DNA from: an uncultured Prevotellaceae bacterium | GTDB lineage: Bacteria > Bacteroidota > Bacteroidia > Bacteroidales > Bacteroidaceae | DNA: 64,000 nt | Direction of reading: 5' to 3' | Assembly: GCA_947165505.1 (NCBI GenBank) | Contig: CAMVAT010000001.1 | Coordinates: 112,958-176,957, forward strand | Shown: piece after piece, positions 8,339-18,729 of the stretch | Numbering within the stretch: the first letter of the stretch is position 1 | How the letters are laid out: each line of letters begins with the position of its first letter | Notes under the pieces: model-generated | What the model was told of the DNA's origin: nothing | Seen by the model: the letters and a program-made list of their open reading frames with translations, nothing else | The model's database searches: none | Position numbers and translations under genes: made by a program

Positions 8339-8581
8339 CTACTCCTTCTGTCCTATTTTAAAAGAATAAAACTCATTTGATTGTTTTTCGAAAAGAGGTA
8401 CGAATTCAGATTCGGTAATACATTCTGTTTTTATTATTTCTTTAACCCCACTTATTTCCCCCAAATATCTAAGCGCAACGATACTTGGGTCGGAAGACCC
8501 TTCCATCGCCACAAGAATTTCCAAAGAACGAGGAGCTTTTCCTCTTTCTGTTAACTCGACTGTAACTTTGTAAAAATACAT
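8339..8581 (-). CDS. Hypothetical 80-aa protein, first ORF of the RiPP-like locus
   Basis: Start re-set to MYFYKVTVELTERGKAPRSLEILVAMEG; alternating beta/alpha pattern; upstream part of the listed ORF looks non-coding. Confidence 0.5.
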   Translation of the reverse strand: MYFYKVTVELTERGKAPRSLEILVAMEGSSDPSIVALRYLGEISGVKEIIKTECITESEFVPLFEKQSNEFYSFKIGQKE

Positions 8582-8698
8582 ACGTAATAAAACTAACATT
8601 ATGCCTACGTCCTTTTTTGTTAGCCCCGAGTACGGACACCAATGGTTGAATCGATTCGGCTTTCTATTCGCTTCATGACAACGAGAATTGCATACTAA

Positions 8699-8997
8699 GG
8701 TGGGCTTATTTAATGAGATGTTCTTATCTCGCCCCACACACAACAACAGAGGTGTGAGCCTTCAGACATTCCTTATCCGAAGGTTCTGGAAATACCGTGA
8801 AAGAAAGAATGAAAATCAGCTCACACCTGTAGGGATATATATGCGAGTTGGCCATGACTTGGCATGACAGCACAATATATACACGCTACAGGAGAAGCAG
8901 CGTTCAGACTTTTACCCCTTTCTTAGTGAATTTTCCAGATTCTCGGATGGGTTCAAGCTTATAGCTCTTCTCGATGTCGGCCGTCTTTATTCAAGAC
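8699..8997 (-). ncRNA. Candidate structured leader or independent ncRNA upstream of the radical SAM locus
   Basis: Three consecutive stem-loops: 8826-8832/8886-8892 with AT-stem extension; 8750-8759/8819-8828; 8701-8705/8731-8736 enclosing 8715-8719/8726-8730; promoter-like box at 9005-9012. Confidence 0.45.
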
Positions 8998-9004
8998 GAC
9001 TGTG

Positions 9005-9012
9005 CAAAGATA
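9005..9012 (-). promoter_or_regulatory. Bacteroidetes -7 box TATCTTTG on the minus strand
   Basis: CAAAGATA on plus = TATCTTTG on minus; canonical TAnnTTTG; -33 element not clear. Confidence 0.45.
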
Positions 9013-9193
9013 AGAGTTTTTTCTGAAAATGACTTCATTGTGAGCTGATTTTTTTCGTTATTATTGTTGTTGGCGCACACAGCACAGATGATTATCTCTT
9101 AGCGCGCGTGTGTTGGTGCAAAAATAACGGAAAATGACGGACAATGCAAGAAATCAACTGAAAAAACGACAAAGATGGATGAGATGGACGGTG

Positions 9194-9745
9194 TCATCCG
9201 CCGACGGATACTTCACTGACACCTCCCTCGATGCCACCGGTGTAGGAGCCGATGTCGTGGCCGTCGCGTATCAGACGCTTGGCGATGAAGGGTTGACCAA
9301 CCAACACCATGGGCACTTCGAGCAAGTCGGACACGAGCAACTTACCGCCACTGACGGATTCGACACGGCAACGGCCATCGTCGGACACACGCATCACCAC
9401 ACGCCGCCGGGGCGGATAGCTGACGGTGACGACGGTGCCAACGGGCAAATCAACGGGAAAGACGGCACTGTTCTCGGCATCAATGACCGAGTTGCTGTCT
9501 TCGGTGCAACGGCAGAGCAGGCGCCAACTGCCATAGCCTAAGTAGCGGGCGACGACCTGAAGTGTGGACTCAGTGGGCTTTACCTCGGACAGGAGGCCGA
9601 ACAGCCGCTTGAGGGTGTTCACGCCGATACGCTCGCCCGTCCGCTGTTCGATGTCTAAGGCGAGAGCGTCGAACTGTGAGGGGCGCGAGAGGTCGCACCC
9701 GATGCGCTCACGGATGAGTTTTTGGATATAGGGTGAAAGTGTCAT
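9194..9745 (-). CDS. Hypothetical protein, possible regulator, downstream of and coupled to a Ser/Thr kinase
   Basis: 183 aa; YIQKLIRERIGCDLSRPSQFDALALDIEQRTGERIGVNTLKRLFG N-terminal helical domain; ATGA overlap with the kinase stop. Confidence 0.65.
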   Translation of the reverse strand: MTLSPYIQKLIRERIGCDLSRPSQFDALALDIEQRTGERIGVNTLKRLFGLLSEVKPTESTLQVVARYLGYGSWRLLCRCTEDSNSVIDAENSAVFPVDLPVGTVVTVSYPPRRRVVMRVSDDGRCRVESVSGGKLLVSDLLEVPMVLVGQPFIAKRLIRDGHDIGSYTGGIEGGVSEVSVGG

Positions 9746-11118
9746 GGTTGCACGATATGGTCGTTATGTTTCTGATTGAGTCGGTAATGGTCGATATTTG
9801 CTTGAAAGAGCGAATCAATACGCCTCATCTGTTGGTAGAGATAATTGTCGCACGGGTTGTAGGGCTTGGGGTTGCCTGTGTAGTTCATCCAATGGATGCG
9901 CATCCAGAATGGGGCTTTTCTCCTGCCATAGTCCAATGCAGCGTTTTTCATAGGCTCATAGGCCGCACGGTATGCCTCTATGCCTCCTAGTTGAAAAGGT
10001 TTCTGCGCATCAGACACAAACTGTATGAGTTTGGTCAATATCGAGTCGGTAGTGGGTTGGAACAAGGCCAACTCACGCATCTGACGGGCGCGGAAACCTG
10101 TCTTGGGTATGACATGAGGGTCGATGGTGTCGAACGTTGTGGCTGTGGCATCGTCGATAGAGATGACGGGGTGAGGGGATGCTTCGGTGGTGACGACGGG
10201 CTGAGGGGCAGCATCATTGGTGACAGGGGACCCTGTGTCCGCATCTGATGCGACTTCGCCAACTGCACCAGACAGAGCGACACTGCGCTCAACCGCCGTA
10301 TCGTTGACAGCCATGCCTGATGGTGGCGGTAAGGCCTGCTCTTCTACCGCCGGGGATTTGCCGCTCCATGCCCACCATGCCCAACCTCCCAGCAACAGGA
10401 GGAGCATTGCGGCTGCCAGGGGCCACCACCGACGTGGTTTTAGCAGAGCCGCAGACAGCTGGTCGATGCTCTGATACCTCTCCGCTGCATCGGCACGACG
10501 ACAACGGGCAGTCACCGACTTTCTGGCGATACCCAGCTCATCAAAAATGACACCTAAAGAATAAATGTCACTGGCGGGGGTCTTCACCGGGTCAGGGGCC
10601 GTGTAGTGCGGCGTGCCGCCTGTGGTGAAGGGGTAGCTGTCTTGATAGGCATACCCCAAGTCGATGAGCTTGACGTGACCACCTATGCGCGTCATCAAGA
10701 TGTTGTCGGGCTTGAGGTCTAAATGAAGCACCCCATGCTGATGAAGGTATGCTACGGCAGACAACAGTTCGTCGATCAACTGCCGTGCATGGTCTTTCCG
10801 TGCGAAATAGCCGGGATGGAGCGACTCCCATTCGTTGAGCGTGACCCCATCGACATAGTCCATGAGGAAATAATCGTCGTGCCACTCCAGATAACGTGGA
10901 ATATTGGGATGCTGCAAAACACAGCCCAGCTCAAACTCCTTTTCCAATGCCTGAAGGTATCGCTCATCGGCCGCATATTCGGGAAGCAGTTGCTTGCGCA
11001 CCACCAAGCGTCCACGCTGTCGGACCAGCGTACACGTACACATCCCCCCGCTCGCCAAAAAAGAGTCGTGCGGCTGGGCGGTGGCATCATGAGGCGTTAT
11101 GACAGATTCTTCAGGCAT
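9742..11118 (-). CDS. Membrane-anchored serine/threonine protein kinase
   Basis: VRK Lys, HLDLKPDNI catalytic loop, LIDLGYA, GTPHYTAPD; TM WWPLAAAMLLLLLGGWAWWAW followed by a C-terminal domain. Confidence 0.9.
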   Translation of the reverse strand: MPEESVITPHDATAQPHDSFLASGGMCTCTLVRQRGRLVVRKQLLPEYAADERYLQALEKEFELGCVLQHPNIPRYLEWHDDYFLMDYVDGVTLNEWESLHPGYFARKDHARQLIDELLSAVAYLHQHGVLHLDLKPDNILMTRIGGHVKLIDLGYAYQDSYPFTTGGTPHYTAPDPVKTPASDIYSLGVIFDELGIARKSVTARCRRADAAERYQSIDQLSAALLKPRRWWPLAAAMLLLLLGGWAWWAWSGKSPAVEEQALPPPSGMAVNDTAVERSVALSGAVGEVASDADTGSPVTNDAAPQPVVTTEASPHPVISIDDATATTFDTIDPHVIPKTGFRARQMRELALFQPTTDSILTKLIQFVSDAQKPFQLGGIEAYRAAYEPMKNAALDYGRRKAPFWMRIHWMNYTGNPKPYNPCDNYLYQQMRRIDSLFQANIDHYRLNQKHNDHIVQP

Positions 11119-11540
11119 GGTTTAGGCGGTTGCATTCTGGCTCTTCTACTGACAGGTCGCTCTCGCGGAAAGCAGCGGTCAGGCAACCATGTGGTGAGAC
11201 GATTATCGGGCAAAGATAATCATTATTCCACTATCCTGCAAATAAAAGACGAGATTTTAAAGAATGGCAAGTTTTTCGGGGCAGGGGACAGGGCACAGTG
11301 AGCCGACCCAACGACGTGCACTAAACGACCCGACGACCAAACGGATCAGACACACGCCCCCTACCCCCCTCTAACTTAGAGGGGGAATAAAGATGGCTGA
11401 GAACCTGGTGAGGGACGCTCATTTTGAACTTTGAACTTTATGATTACCGAACTAATGTCCAAACTCCTAAACTCCTTAACTCCCAAACTCCCAAACTCCC
11501 AAATAGAACACTAAACACTCAACACTAAACGAAAAAAGAA

Positions 11541-11562
11541 ATGCGAACCGAAAGGTTCGCAT
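11541..11562. terminator. Terminator hairpin downstream of rplQ
   Basis: ATGCGAACC GAAA GGTTCGCAT perfect 9-bp stem followed by T-rich tract on minus. Confidence 0.8.
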
Positions 11563-11575
11563 TTCTTTTAGTATC

Positions 11576-12061
11576 TTACTCAGCCTTCTCCTCTGCTGCG
11601 GGAGCCTCGGCGGCTGCCTCAACGGGGGCTTCTGCCTTGGCAGAAGACTTGCGGCTACGGCGGGTCTTCTTAGCTGCCGACTTGGGAGCCTTCAGCATGT
11701 TCTCGTCGAAGTCAACCAGTTCGATGAAGCAGACAGAAGCGCCGTCGCCCTTGCGGGTGCCGAGCTTGATGATGCGGGTGTAGCCACCGGGGCGGTCGCC
11801 CACTTTCTCGGCCACGTTTTTAAACAGCTCGGTGACGGCATACTTGTTCTGCAGGTAGCTGAACACCACACGACGCGAATTGGTGGTGTCTTCCTTCGAA
11901 CGGGTGATGAGCGGCTCAACATACATTTTGAGCGCCTTCGCCTTGGCGAGAGTCGTAGTGATTCTTTTGTGCATGATCAGCGAGATGGCCATGTTCGCGA
12001 GCATCGCCTGACGGTGGTCTGCAGTACGACTCAGATGGTTGAATTTCTTATTATGTCTCAT
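11576..12061 (-). CDS. rplQ: 50S ribosomal protein L17
   Basis: [25 protein letters not shown]. Confidence 0.98.
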   Translation of the reverse strand: MRHNKKFNHLSRTADHRQAMLANMAISLIMHKRITTTLAKAKALKMYVEPLITRSKEDTTNSRRVVFSYLQNKYAVTELFKNVAEKVGDRPGGYTRIIKLGTRKGDGASVCFIELVDFDENMLKAPKSAAKKTRRSRKSSAKAEAPVEAAAEAPAAEEKAE

Positions 12062-12067
12062 TGTGAA

Positions 12068-13060
12068 TTACTCTTGATTTAATTTGTATTTTGTAATGTC
12101 GGTTCCAAACGACAGATTCAGACTCTCGAGCAAATCATCAAGCTCTGAAAGCGATTTCTTACCGAAGTTGCGGAACTTCAAGAGGTCGGTCTTGTTGTAT
12201 TGCACCAAGTCGCCGAGCGTCTCGACATCAGCCGCCTTGAGGCAGTTGAGCGCGCGCACAGAGAGGTTCATATCAACGAGACGGGTCTTGAGCAGCTGAC
12301 GCATGTGGAGCACCTCCTCATCAAACTCCTGATTGCCCTCGACGTCGGGATTCTCGAGTGTGATCTTCTCGTCGCTGAAGAGCATGAAGTGATAGATGAG
12401 TGTCTTGGCGGCCTCTTTGAGCGCGTCTTTCGGGTGAATGGAACCATCCGTCGTCACCTCGAGCACCAGTTTGTCGTAGTCAGTCTTCTGCTCGACACGG
12501 TAGGGCTCAACGGTATATTTGACGTTGCGGATAGGGGTGTAGATAGAATCGATTGGAATTACGTTGACATCGGTGCAGAACTCACGATTCTCATCGGCGG
12601 GCACATAGCCGCGGCCTTTGTTGATAGTAATATCAATCTGCATCGACGCTTTGGCATCTAAATGACAAATCACCAAATCAGGGTTTAACACTTCAAATCC
12701 AGTCAGATACTTACCTATATCACCTGCTTTGAATTCGGTGGAATTCTCTACGGTGATACTAACTTTCTCGTTCTCGAATTCTTCTACTACTTGCTTGAAT
12801 CGAACTTGTTTGAGATTCAAAATAATGTTGGTGACATCCTCTTTGACGCCGGGTACGGATGAGAACTCATGCTCCACACCACCTATTTTGATGGTGTTGA
12901 TGGCATAGCCCTCGAGCGACGACAGGAGAATGCGGCGGAGCGAGTTTCCGATGGTGACACCGAAACCAGGCTCTAACGGACGAAATTCGAACTTGCCGAA
13001 TTGGTCGTCAGCTTCCAACATTACAACTTTGTCAGGTTTTTGAAATGCTAATATCGCCAT
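12068..13060 (-). CDS. rpoA: DNA-directed RNA polymerase subunit alpha
   Basis: [27 protein letters not shown]-terminal [20 protein letters not shown]. Confidence 0.98.
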   Translation of the reverse strand: MAILAFQKPDKVVMLEADDQFGKFEFRPLEPGFGVTIGNSLRRILLSSLEGYAINTIKIGGVEHEFSSVPGVKEDVTNIILNLKQVRFKQVVEEFENEKVSITVENSTEFKAGDIGKYLTGFEVLNPDLVICHLDAKASMQIDITINKGRGYVPADENREFCTDVNVIPIDSIYTPIRNVKYTVEPYRVEQKTDYDKLVLEVTTDGSIHPKDALKEAAKTLIYHFMLFSDEKITLENPDVEGNQEFDEEVLHMRQLLKTRLVDMNLSVRALNCLKAADVETLGDLVQYNKTDLLKFRNFGKKSLSELDDLLESLNLSFGTDITKYKLNQE

Positions 13061-13071
13061 TGATTTAATGA

Positions 13072-13677
13072 TTATTTAGAGTACAACTCAACGATTAACT
13101 GTTCCTTAATATTCTCGGGGATGTCGGCACGCTCCGGTTTGTGGAGGAATTTGCCGCTCTTCGTGTTCTCATCCCACTCGATCCAGGGGTACTTGCTGTG
13201 GTTGAAACCAGCGAGTGCTGCATCTATCACCTCAAGCGACTTTGACTTTTCGCGGACGCCGATGACCTGTCCCGGTTTGACAGAATAAGAAGGAATGTTA
13301 ACCACTTGACCATCGACCACGATGTGGCGATGACCAACGAGTTGACGTGCTGCCGCGCGTGTGGGAGCGATACCCAGACGGAAGACGACGTTGTCGAGGC
13401 GGCTCTCCAGGTTCTGGAGGAGCACCTCGCCGGTGATACCGTCGGCCTTGGCAGCCTTCTCAAACATATTACGGAACTGGCGCTCAAGCACTCCGTAGGT
13501 GTACTTGGCTTTTTGCTTCTCTGCCAACATGACAGCATACTCCGACTGTTTGCGGCGACGGTTGTTGCCATGCTGTCCGGGAGGGAAGTTTCTCCGGGAC
13601 AAAACTTTGTCAGCGCCGAAGATGGGTTCTCCAAAACGGCGTGCAATCTTTGATTTCGGTCCTATATATCTTGCCAT
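13072..13677 (-). CDS. rpsD: 30S ribosomal protein S4
   Basis: [48 protein letters not shown]. Confidence 0.98.
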   Translation of the reverse strand: MARYIGPKSKIARRFGEPIFGADKVLSRRNFPPGQHGNNRRRKQSEYAVMLAEKQKAKYTYGVLERQFRNMFEKAAKADGITGEVLLQNLESRLDNVVFRLGIAPTRAAARQLVGHRHIVVDGQVVNIPSYSVKPGQVIGVREKSKSLEVIDAALAGFNHSKYPWIEWDENTKSGKFLHKPERADIPENIKEQLIVELYSK

Positions 13678-13823
13678 AACTGTTGATATATTAAAAGATT
13701 AAAAAATTAAAAAATTAAAGGATTTAAGAATGTCCTGACGTTATGTTGTCGCGCTGTTTTTAACTTCTAATTTCTTAATCGTTTTAATGTGTTATTTATT
13801 GTTGTTGATTGGGTGCTTGAATA

Positions 13824-14213
13824 TTATACGCGGCGGCGTTTGGGGGGGCGGCAGCCATTGTGCGGCAGCGGTGTGACATCAACGATCTCAGTGACTTCGA
13901 TGCCGGCGCCATGGATGGCACGGATAGCCGACTCGCGTCCGTTTCCGGGGCCTTTGACGTATGCCTTCACCTTGCGCAGTCCCAGGTCGTAAGCCACCTT
14001 GGCGCAATCCTCGGCAGCCATCTGGGCAGCGTACGGAGTATTCTTCTTCGAGCCACGGAAGCCCATCTTACCTGCAGACGACCATGAAATGACTTGTCCC
14101 TCGCTGTTGGCCAGCGACACGATAATATTGTTGAAAGAGCTGTGGACATGCAACTGTCCGAGAGCATCAACCTTTACGTTTCTTTTTTTAGAAGTGACTG
14201 TTTTCTTTGCCAT
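13824..14213 (-). CDS. rpsK: 30S ribosomal protein S11
   Basis: [52 protein letters not shown]. Confidence 0.98.
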   Translation of the reverse strand: MAKKTVTSKKRNVKVDALGQLHVHSSFNNIIVSLANSEGQVISWSSAGKMGFRGSKKNTPYAAQMAAEDCAKVAYDLGLRKVKAYVKGPGNGRESAIRAIHGAGIEVTEIVDVTPLPHNGCRPPKRRRV

Positions 14214-14255
14214 GATAATTAAAGCATTTAAATGTTGTAATCTTTTACTTCTTAA

Positions 14256-14636
14256 TTACTTGGTAGCCTTTTTCTTATTAGCAACAGTCTTCTTCTTTCC
14301 CTTACGGGTACGGGCATTGTTTTTGGTACTCTGGCCGCGCACGGGAAGACCATTACGATGACGCACACCACGATAGCAACCGATATCCATGAGTCGCTTG
14401 ATGTTCATCTGAATCTCAGAACGGAGATCACCTTCAACTTTAAACTCAGCGCCGATAATTTCGCGGATTTTAGCTGCCTGGTCATCAGTCCATTCGTTGA
14501 CTTTCAGGTCACGGCTTACGCCAGCCTTGTCCAATATCTTTGCTGAACTACTTCGACCTATACCGTAGATATAAGTCAATGCGATTTCGCCACGCTTGTT
14601 CTGGGGCAAATCTACTCCAACAATTCTTATTGCCAT
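14256..14636 (-). CDS. rpsM: 30S ribosomal protein S13
   Basis: [54 protein letters not shown]. Confidence 0.98.
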   Translation of the reverse strand: MAIRIVGVDLPQNKRGEIALTYIYGIGRSSSAKILDKAGVSRDLKVNEWTDDQAAKIREIIGAEFKVEGDLRSEIQMNIKRLMDIGCYRGVRHRNGLPVRGQSTKNNARTRKGKKKTVANKKKATK

Positions 14637-14676
14637 TTTGTGTTTGAAAAAAAATAATTAGTTTGTACTTAGAATC

Positions 14677-14793
14677 TTAGCCCTGACGCAGTTTATACTT
14701 CGGGTTTTTCTTGTTAATCACATACAGCCTGCCCTTGCGACGCACGATTTTGCAGTCGGGGGTACGCTTTTTTAACGATGCTCTTGTCTTCAT
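14677..14793 (-). CDS. rpmJ: 50S ribosomal protein L36
   Basis: 38 aa [38 protein letters not shown]; too short for the ORF track. Confidence 0.97.
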   Translation of the reverse strand: MKTRASLKKRTPDCKIVRRKGRLYVINKKNPKYKLRQG

Positions 14794-14808
14794 ATCTTAT
14801 TCAATAGT

Positions 14809-15027
14809 TTATTTGTATCTGAAAACGATTCTGCCCTTGGTGAGGTCGTAGGGGCTCATCTCTACTTTCACCTTGTCGCCGGGCAGTATTTTGATGTAGT
14901 GCATTCTCATTTTCCCAGAGATGTGTGCAGTGATCTGCACTTCGTTTTCCAACTCCACACGGAACATTGCGTTAGAGAGCGCCTCGATGATTGTCCCGTC
15001 CACTTCGATAGCGGATTGTTTTGCCAT
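14809..15027 (-). CDS. infA: Translation initiation factor IF-1
   Basis: [53 protein letters not shown]. Confidence 0.98.
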   Translation of the reverse strand: MAKQSAIEVDGTIIEALSNAMFRVELENEVQITAHISGKMRMHYIKILPGDKVKVEMSPYDLTKGRIVFRYK

Positions 15028-15043
15028 AAATGTCCTTGTTGCT

Positions 15044-15826
15044 TTAGTTTTCTATTTCTTCGAATGTTGATAAAATCTCTGCCTTTCCGCGCCTGACCGC
15101 CATGGTATGCTCGAAATGAGCTGCCGGCTTGCCGTCGCGGGTGCGTATGCTCCACCGGTCGTCGTCGAGATAAACAGCCTTGTCGCCCATGGTGATCATC
15201 GGCTCGATAGCGATGCACATGCCCGCCTTGAGCATCTTGCCGTTGCCGGCCCTGCCGTAGTTGGGCACTTGGGGTTCTTCGTGCATCTGCCGTCCGATGC
15301 CATGTCCTGTGAGCTCGCGCACCACTCCATAGCCGTAGCCCTCGCAATAGTCTTGCACCGCGGCACCGATGTCGCCGATATGCTTACCAGCCACGGCATT
15401 CTCGATACCCTTGTAGAGCGACTCTTTCGTGACACGCAAAAGCTGCTTCACCTCATCTGACACCTCGCCCACACAAAAGGTATAGGCAGAGTCGCCATTG
15501 AAGCCGTTGAGCAGCGTACCGCAGTCGATGGATATGATATCGCCCTCACGGAGCACCACCTTGTCGGATGGTATGCCATGCACCACCACGTCGTTGACAG
15601 AGGTGCAGATGGCCGCCGGAAACGGTTTCCCGTATGGGTTGGGGAAATCCTTGAAGGTGGGAATGGCTCCGTGGTCGCGAATGAACTCGTCGGCGATGCG
15701 GTCGAGTTGGAGCGTGGTGACGCCCGGTTGAATATGTTTACCTAATTCGGCAAGCGTAGCACCGACGAGTCGGTTCGCCTGCCTCATCAGGTCGATTTCA
15801 TCTTCAGTCTTGAGATAGATACTCAT
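15044..15826 (-). CDS. map: Type I methionyl aminopeptidase
   Basis: [44 protein letters not shown]. Confidence 0.97.
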   Translation of the reverse strand: MSIYLKTEDEIDLMRQANRLVGATLAELGKHIQPGVTTLQLDRIADEFIRDHGAIPTFKDFPNPYGKPFPAAICTSVNDVVVHGIPSDKVVLREGDIISIDCGTLLNGFNGDSAYTFCVGEVSDEVKQLLRVTKESLYKGIENAVAGKHIGDIGAAVQDYCEGYGYGVVRELTGHGIGRQMHEEPQVPNYGRAGNGKMLKAGMCIAIEPMITMGDKAVYLDDDRWSIRTRDGKPAAHFEHTMAVRRGKAEILSTFEEIEN

Positions 15827-15839
15827 GAAGTGAAAGGAA

Positions 15840-17174
15840 TTAGTAAGCCGACACGCCGTTGCCGCGTGTATGTCCAGCCTTGAGCAAACCGTCGTAGTGA
15901 CGCATCATCAAGTGGTTTTGTATCTGCTGCAGCGTATCGATGACCACGCCCACGAGGATGAGGAGCGAAGTGCCACCGAAGAACTGTGCGAAGCTCTGAT
16001 CCACATTGAAGAGCGACACGATGGCCGGCATGATGGCGATGAAAGCGATGAAGAGCGAACCGGGCAGTGTGATGCGCGACATCACCGTGTCGATGTAGTC
16101 GGCAGTCGGTTTGCCGGGTTTCACACCCGGAATGAATCCGTTGTTGCGCTTCATGTCTTCAGCCATCTGTGTGGGGTTGAGCGTGATAGCCGTATAGAAA
16201 TATGTGAAGGCGATGATGAGAATCGCGAACACGATATTATACGGCAGGCTCGTATGGTCCATCAGCTGGCTGAGGAATCCGGAGCCACCAGCAGAATACT
16301 GCACGATGGCCAGCGGGATGAACATCAAAGCCTGTGCGAAGATGATAGGCATCACGTTGGCAGCGAACAGCTTCAGAGGTATGTACTGACGTGCCCCGCC
16401 GTATGTCTTGTTGCCCTGCACGCGACGTGCGTACTGCACGGGCACCTTGCGCACTGCCTGCACGAGCAGGATAGCAGCGCAGACCACGGCAAAGAGTACG
16501 AGTATCTCGATGATGAACATCACCAGACCTCCGCCCTCGGAGTGCGACACGCGAGCGTTGAACTCCTTGAGGAACGCCTCGGGCAGGCGTGCGATGATAC
16601 CGATCATGATGATGAGCGAGATACCGTTGCCCACGCCCTTGTCGGTGATACGCTCGCCGAGCCACAGGATAAACATACTACCAGCAGCCAAGATGATGGT
16701 GGCGGGCACCATGAAGGTGGTCCAGTCGAGTCCGGCGGCAAGCGCCCCACCCGACTGCATCTTCAGGTTGATGAGGTAAGAGGGAGCCTGGAAGAGCAGG
16801 ATGGCCACCGTAAGGATACGGGTGTACCAGCTGATCTTCTTTCTTCCACTCTCGCCCTCACGCTGCATCTTCTGGAAATAAGGCACAGCGACAGCCAGCA
16901 GCTGCATGACGATAGATGCCGAGATGTACGGCATGATACCCAGTGCGAAGATCGACGCATGGGAGAATGCACCACCGGAGAACATATCGAGAAGGGCCAT
17001 CAGTCCGTTTTCTGTCTGCTCGGTCATAGCCTTCAGTCCGGCATGGTCGATACCCGGCAGTGTGACAAACGAACCGAAACGGTATATCGCGATAAAAAGG
17101 AGGGTGATGAGAATCCGCTGACGCAGATCCTCCACCTTCCAGATGTTCTTCAGTGTCTCAATAAACTTTTTCAT
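15840..17174 (-). CDS. secY: Preprotein translocase subunit SecY
   Basis: Multi-TM; ILITLLFIAIYRFGSFVTLPGID; GIMPYISASIVMQLLAVAVPYFQ. Confidence 0.97.
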   Translation of the reverse strand: MKKFIETLKNIWKVEDLRQRILITLLFIAIYRFGSFVTLPGIDHAGLKAMTEQTENGLMALLDMFSGGAFSHASIFALGIMPYISASIVMQLLAVAVPYFQKMQREGESGRKKISWYTRILTVAILLFQAPSYLINLKMQSGGALAAGLDWTTFMVPATIILAAGSMFILWLGERITDKGVGNGISLIIMIGIIARLPEAFLKEFNARVSHSEGGGLVMFIIEILVLFAVVCAAILLVQAVRKVPVQYARRVQGNKTYGGARQYIPLKLFAANVMPIIFAQALMFIPLAIVQYSAGGSGFLSQLMDHTSLPYNIVFAILIIAFTYFYTAITLNPTQMAEDMKRNNGFIPGVKPGKPTADYIDTVMSRITLPGSLFIAFIAIMPAIVSLFNVDQSFAQFFGGTSLLILVGVVIDTLQQIQNHLMMRHYDGLLKAGHTRGNGVSAY

Positions 17175-17178
17175 TTAC

Positions 17179-17625
17179 TTAGATTATAGTTGTGATACCA
17201 CCTGCTGCTTTGATCGCCTCTTCAGCGGTCTTAGAAAAGGCATGAGCCTCTACCTCGAGTTTCAGCGTGAGTTCGCCATTGCCGAGAATCTTCACCAGTT
17301 CCTTGCCATTAGTCAGGCCAGCCTCTACGAGTTCGGCGATACCGATTTTGTTGAGGTTTTTGCTCTCAGCGATACGCTGCAGAGTAGAGAGGTTGACTGC
17401 GAAATACTCCTTATGGTTGATGTTTTTGAACCCAGCCTTCGGCACGCGGCGCTGAAGCGGCATCTGACCACCTTCGAAACCAATCTTTCTCTTGTAGCCC
17501 GAACGTGCCTTGGCACCTTTGTGACCACGTGTAGAAGTGCCTCCGAGACCCGAGCCCGGTCCGCGGCCTATGCGGCGGCGAGAGTGGGTAGAGCCCTCAG
17601 CAGGTTTTAAAGTATGTAATTTCAT
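17179..17625 (-). CDS. rplO: 50S ribosomal protein L15
   Basis: MKLHTLKPAEGSTHSRRRIGRGPGSGLGGTSTRGHKGAKARSG. Confidence 0.98.
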   Translation of the reverse strand: MKLHTLKPAEGSTHSRRRIGRGPGSGLGGTSTRGHKGAKARSGYKRKIGFEGGQMPLQRRVPKAGFKNINHKEYFAVNLSTLQRIAESKNLNKIGIAELVEAGLTNGKELVKILGNGELTLKLEVEAHAFSKTAEEAIKAAGGITTII

Positions 17626-17658
17626 AATTCCTGTTACAGTTTAATGATAATGATTTAA

Positions 17659-17835
17659 TTATTCTACCACAGTTACCAGATGATGCACCTTGCGCACCAT
17701 GCCCATGAGCGAGGGAGTGTCTTCCACTTCGACGGTCTGTCCTATTTTACGGAGTCCGAGAGCCTTGAGCGTGGCCTTCTGGTCTTTAGGGTAACCGATT
17801 TTGCTCTTAATCTGCTTGATTTTGATAGTTGCCAT
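17659..17835 (-). CDS. rpmD: 50S ribosomal protein L30
   Basis: 58 aa [58 protein letters not shown]; not in the ORF track. Confidence 0.97.
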   Translation of the reverse strand: MATIKIKQIKSKIGYPKDQKATLKALGLRKIGQTVEVEDTPSLMGMVRKVHHLVTVVE

Positions 17836-17847
17836 GTTTGCGTCTCC

Positions 17848-18360
17848 TTATCCTCTAAATACTTTGTCCATACTGATACCGCGGTCGTGAGCCACAGTAT
17901 ATGCGTCGCGCATCTCAGAGAGAGCCTTGATGGTGGCTTTCACGAGGTTGTGAGGGTTGGAAGAGCCTTTCGACTTGGCGAGCACATCATTGATGCCGGC
18001 GCTCTCGAGCACGGCGCGCATAGCGCCACCAGCCACCATGCCGGTACCGGCAGCGGCGGGTTTGAGGAATACTCGTGCGCCACCGTAGGCCACTTCTTTC
18101 TCGTGAGGTATGGTACCTTTGAGCACCGGCACCTTCACGAGGTTCTTCTTAGCAGCCTCAGTGCCTTTAGCGATGGCAGCTGTCACTTCGCCAGCCTTAC
18201 CGAGGCCCCATCCGATGACACCGTTGCCGTCGCCGACGACCACGATGGCTGCGAATGTGAATGTACGACCACCCTTGGTCACTTTCGTGACACGGTTGAT
18301 GGCCACGAGGCGGTCTTTTAACTCAACGTCACTGTTTATTTTCACTTTATTTGTTGCCAT
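17848..18360 (-). CDS. rpsE: 30S ribosomal protein S5
   Basis: [39 protein letters not shown]. Confidence 0.98.
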   Translation of the reverse strand: MATNKVKINSDVELKDRLVAINRVTKVTKGGRTFTFAAIVVVGDGNGVIGWGLGKAGEVTAAIAKGTEAAKKNLVKVPVLKGTIPHEKEVAYGGARVFLKPAAAGTGMVAGGAMRAVLESAGINDVLAKSKGSSNPHNLVKATIKALSEMRDAYTVAHDRGISMDKVFRG

Positions 18361-18366
18361 AATCGC

Positions 18367-18711
18367 TTAGAATTTAAGTCCTCCTTTACGTGCTGCGTCT
18401 GCCAGTTCCTTCACACGGCCATGATAGAGATAGCCGTTGCGGTCGAAGACCACCTGTTCGATGCCCGCCTCGATGGCTTTCTTAGCCACGAGCTCGCCCA
18501 CCTTGGCAGCCTGCTCCTTTTTGGGCATGGCCTCCATGCCGAGCGAAGAAGCAGCGGCGAGGGTATTACCTGTCAAATCGTTAATAATCTGTACGTAAAT
18601 CTGCTTGTTGGAGCGGAACACCGACATGCGGGGGCGCTCAGCCGTGCCGTTTACGCGTTTGCGAATTCTGTATTTGATTTTGATCCGTCTTTCTACTTTC
18701 TTTGTTGTCAT
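18367..18711 (-). CDS. rplR: 50S ribosomal protein L18
   Basis: [31 protein letters not shown]. Confidence 0.97.
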   Translation of the reverse strand: MTTKKVERRIKIKYRIRKRVNGTAERPRMSVFRSNKQIYVQIINDLTGNTLAAASSLGMEAMPKKEQAAKVGELVAKKAIEAGIEQVVFDRNGYLYHGRVKELADAARKGGLKF

Positions 18712-18729
18712 AGTCGTAAAGAATTAAAG

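Noticed and set aside
8582-8746. Upstream extension of the 80-aa ORF
   Set aside because: Overlaps the structured leader stems and lacks protein-like composition; the internal Met at 8581 is more plausible.
11541-11562. Considered as a novel palindrome
   Set aside because: Ordinary intrinsic terminator of the alpha operon.
15870-17189. 439-aa plus-strand ORF antisense to secY
   Set aside because: Mirror ORF of a well-conserved gene; low-complexity His/Asp/Glu composition typical of antisense frames.
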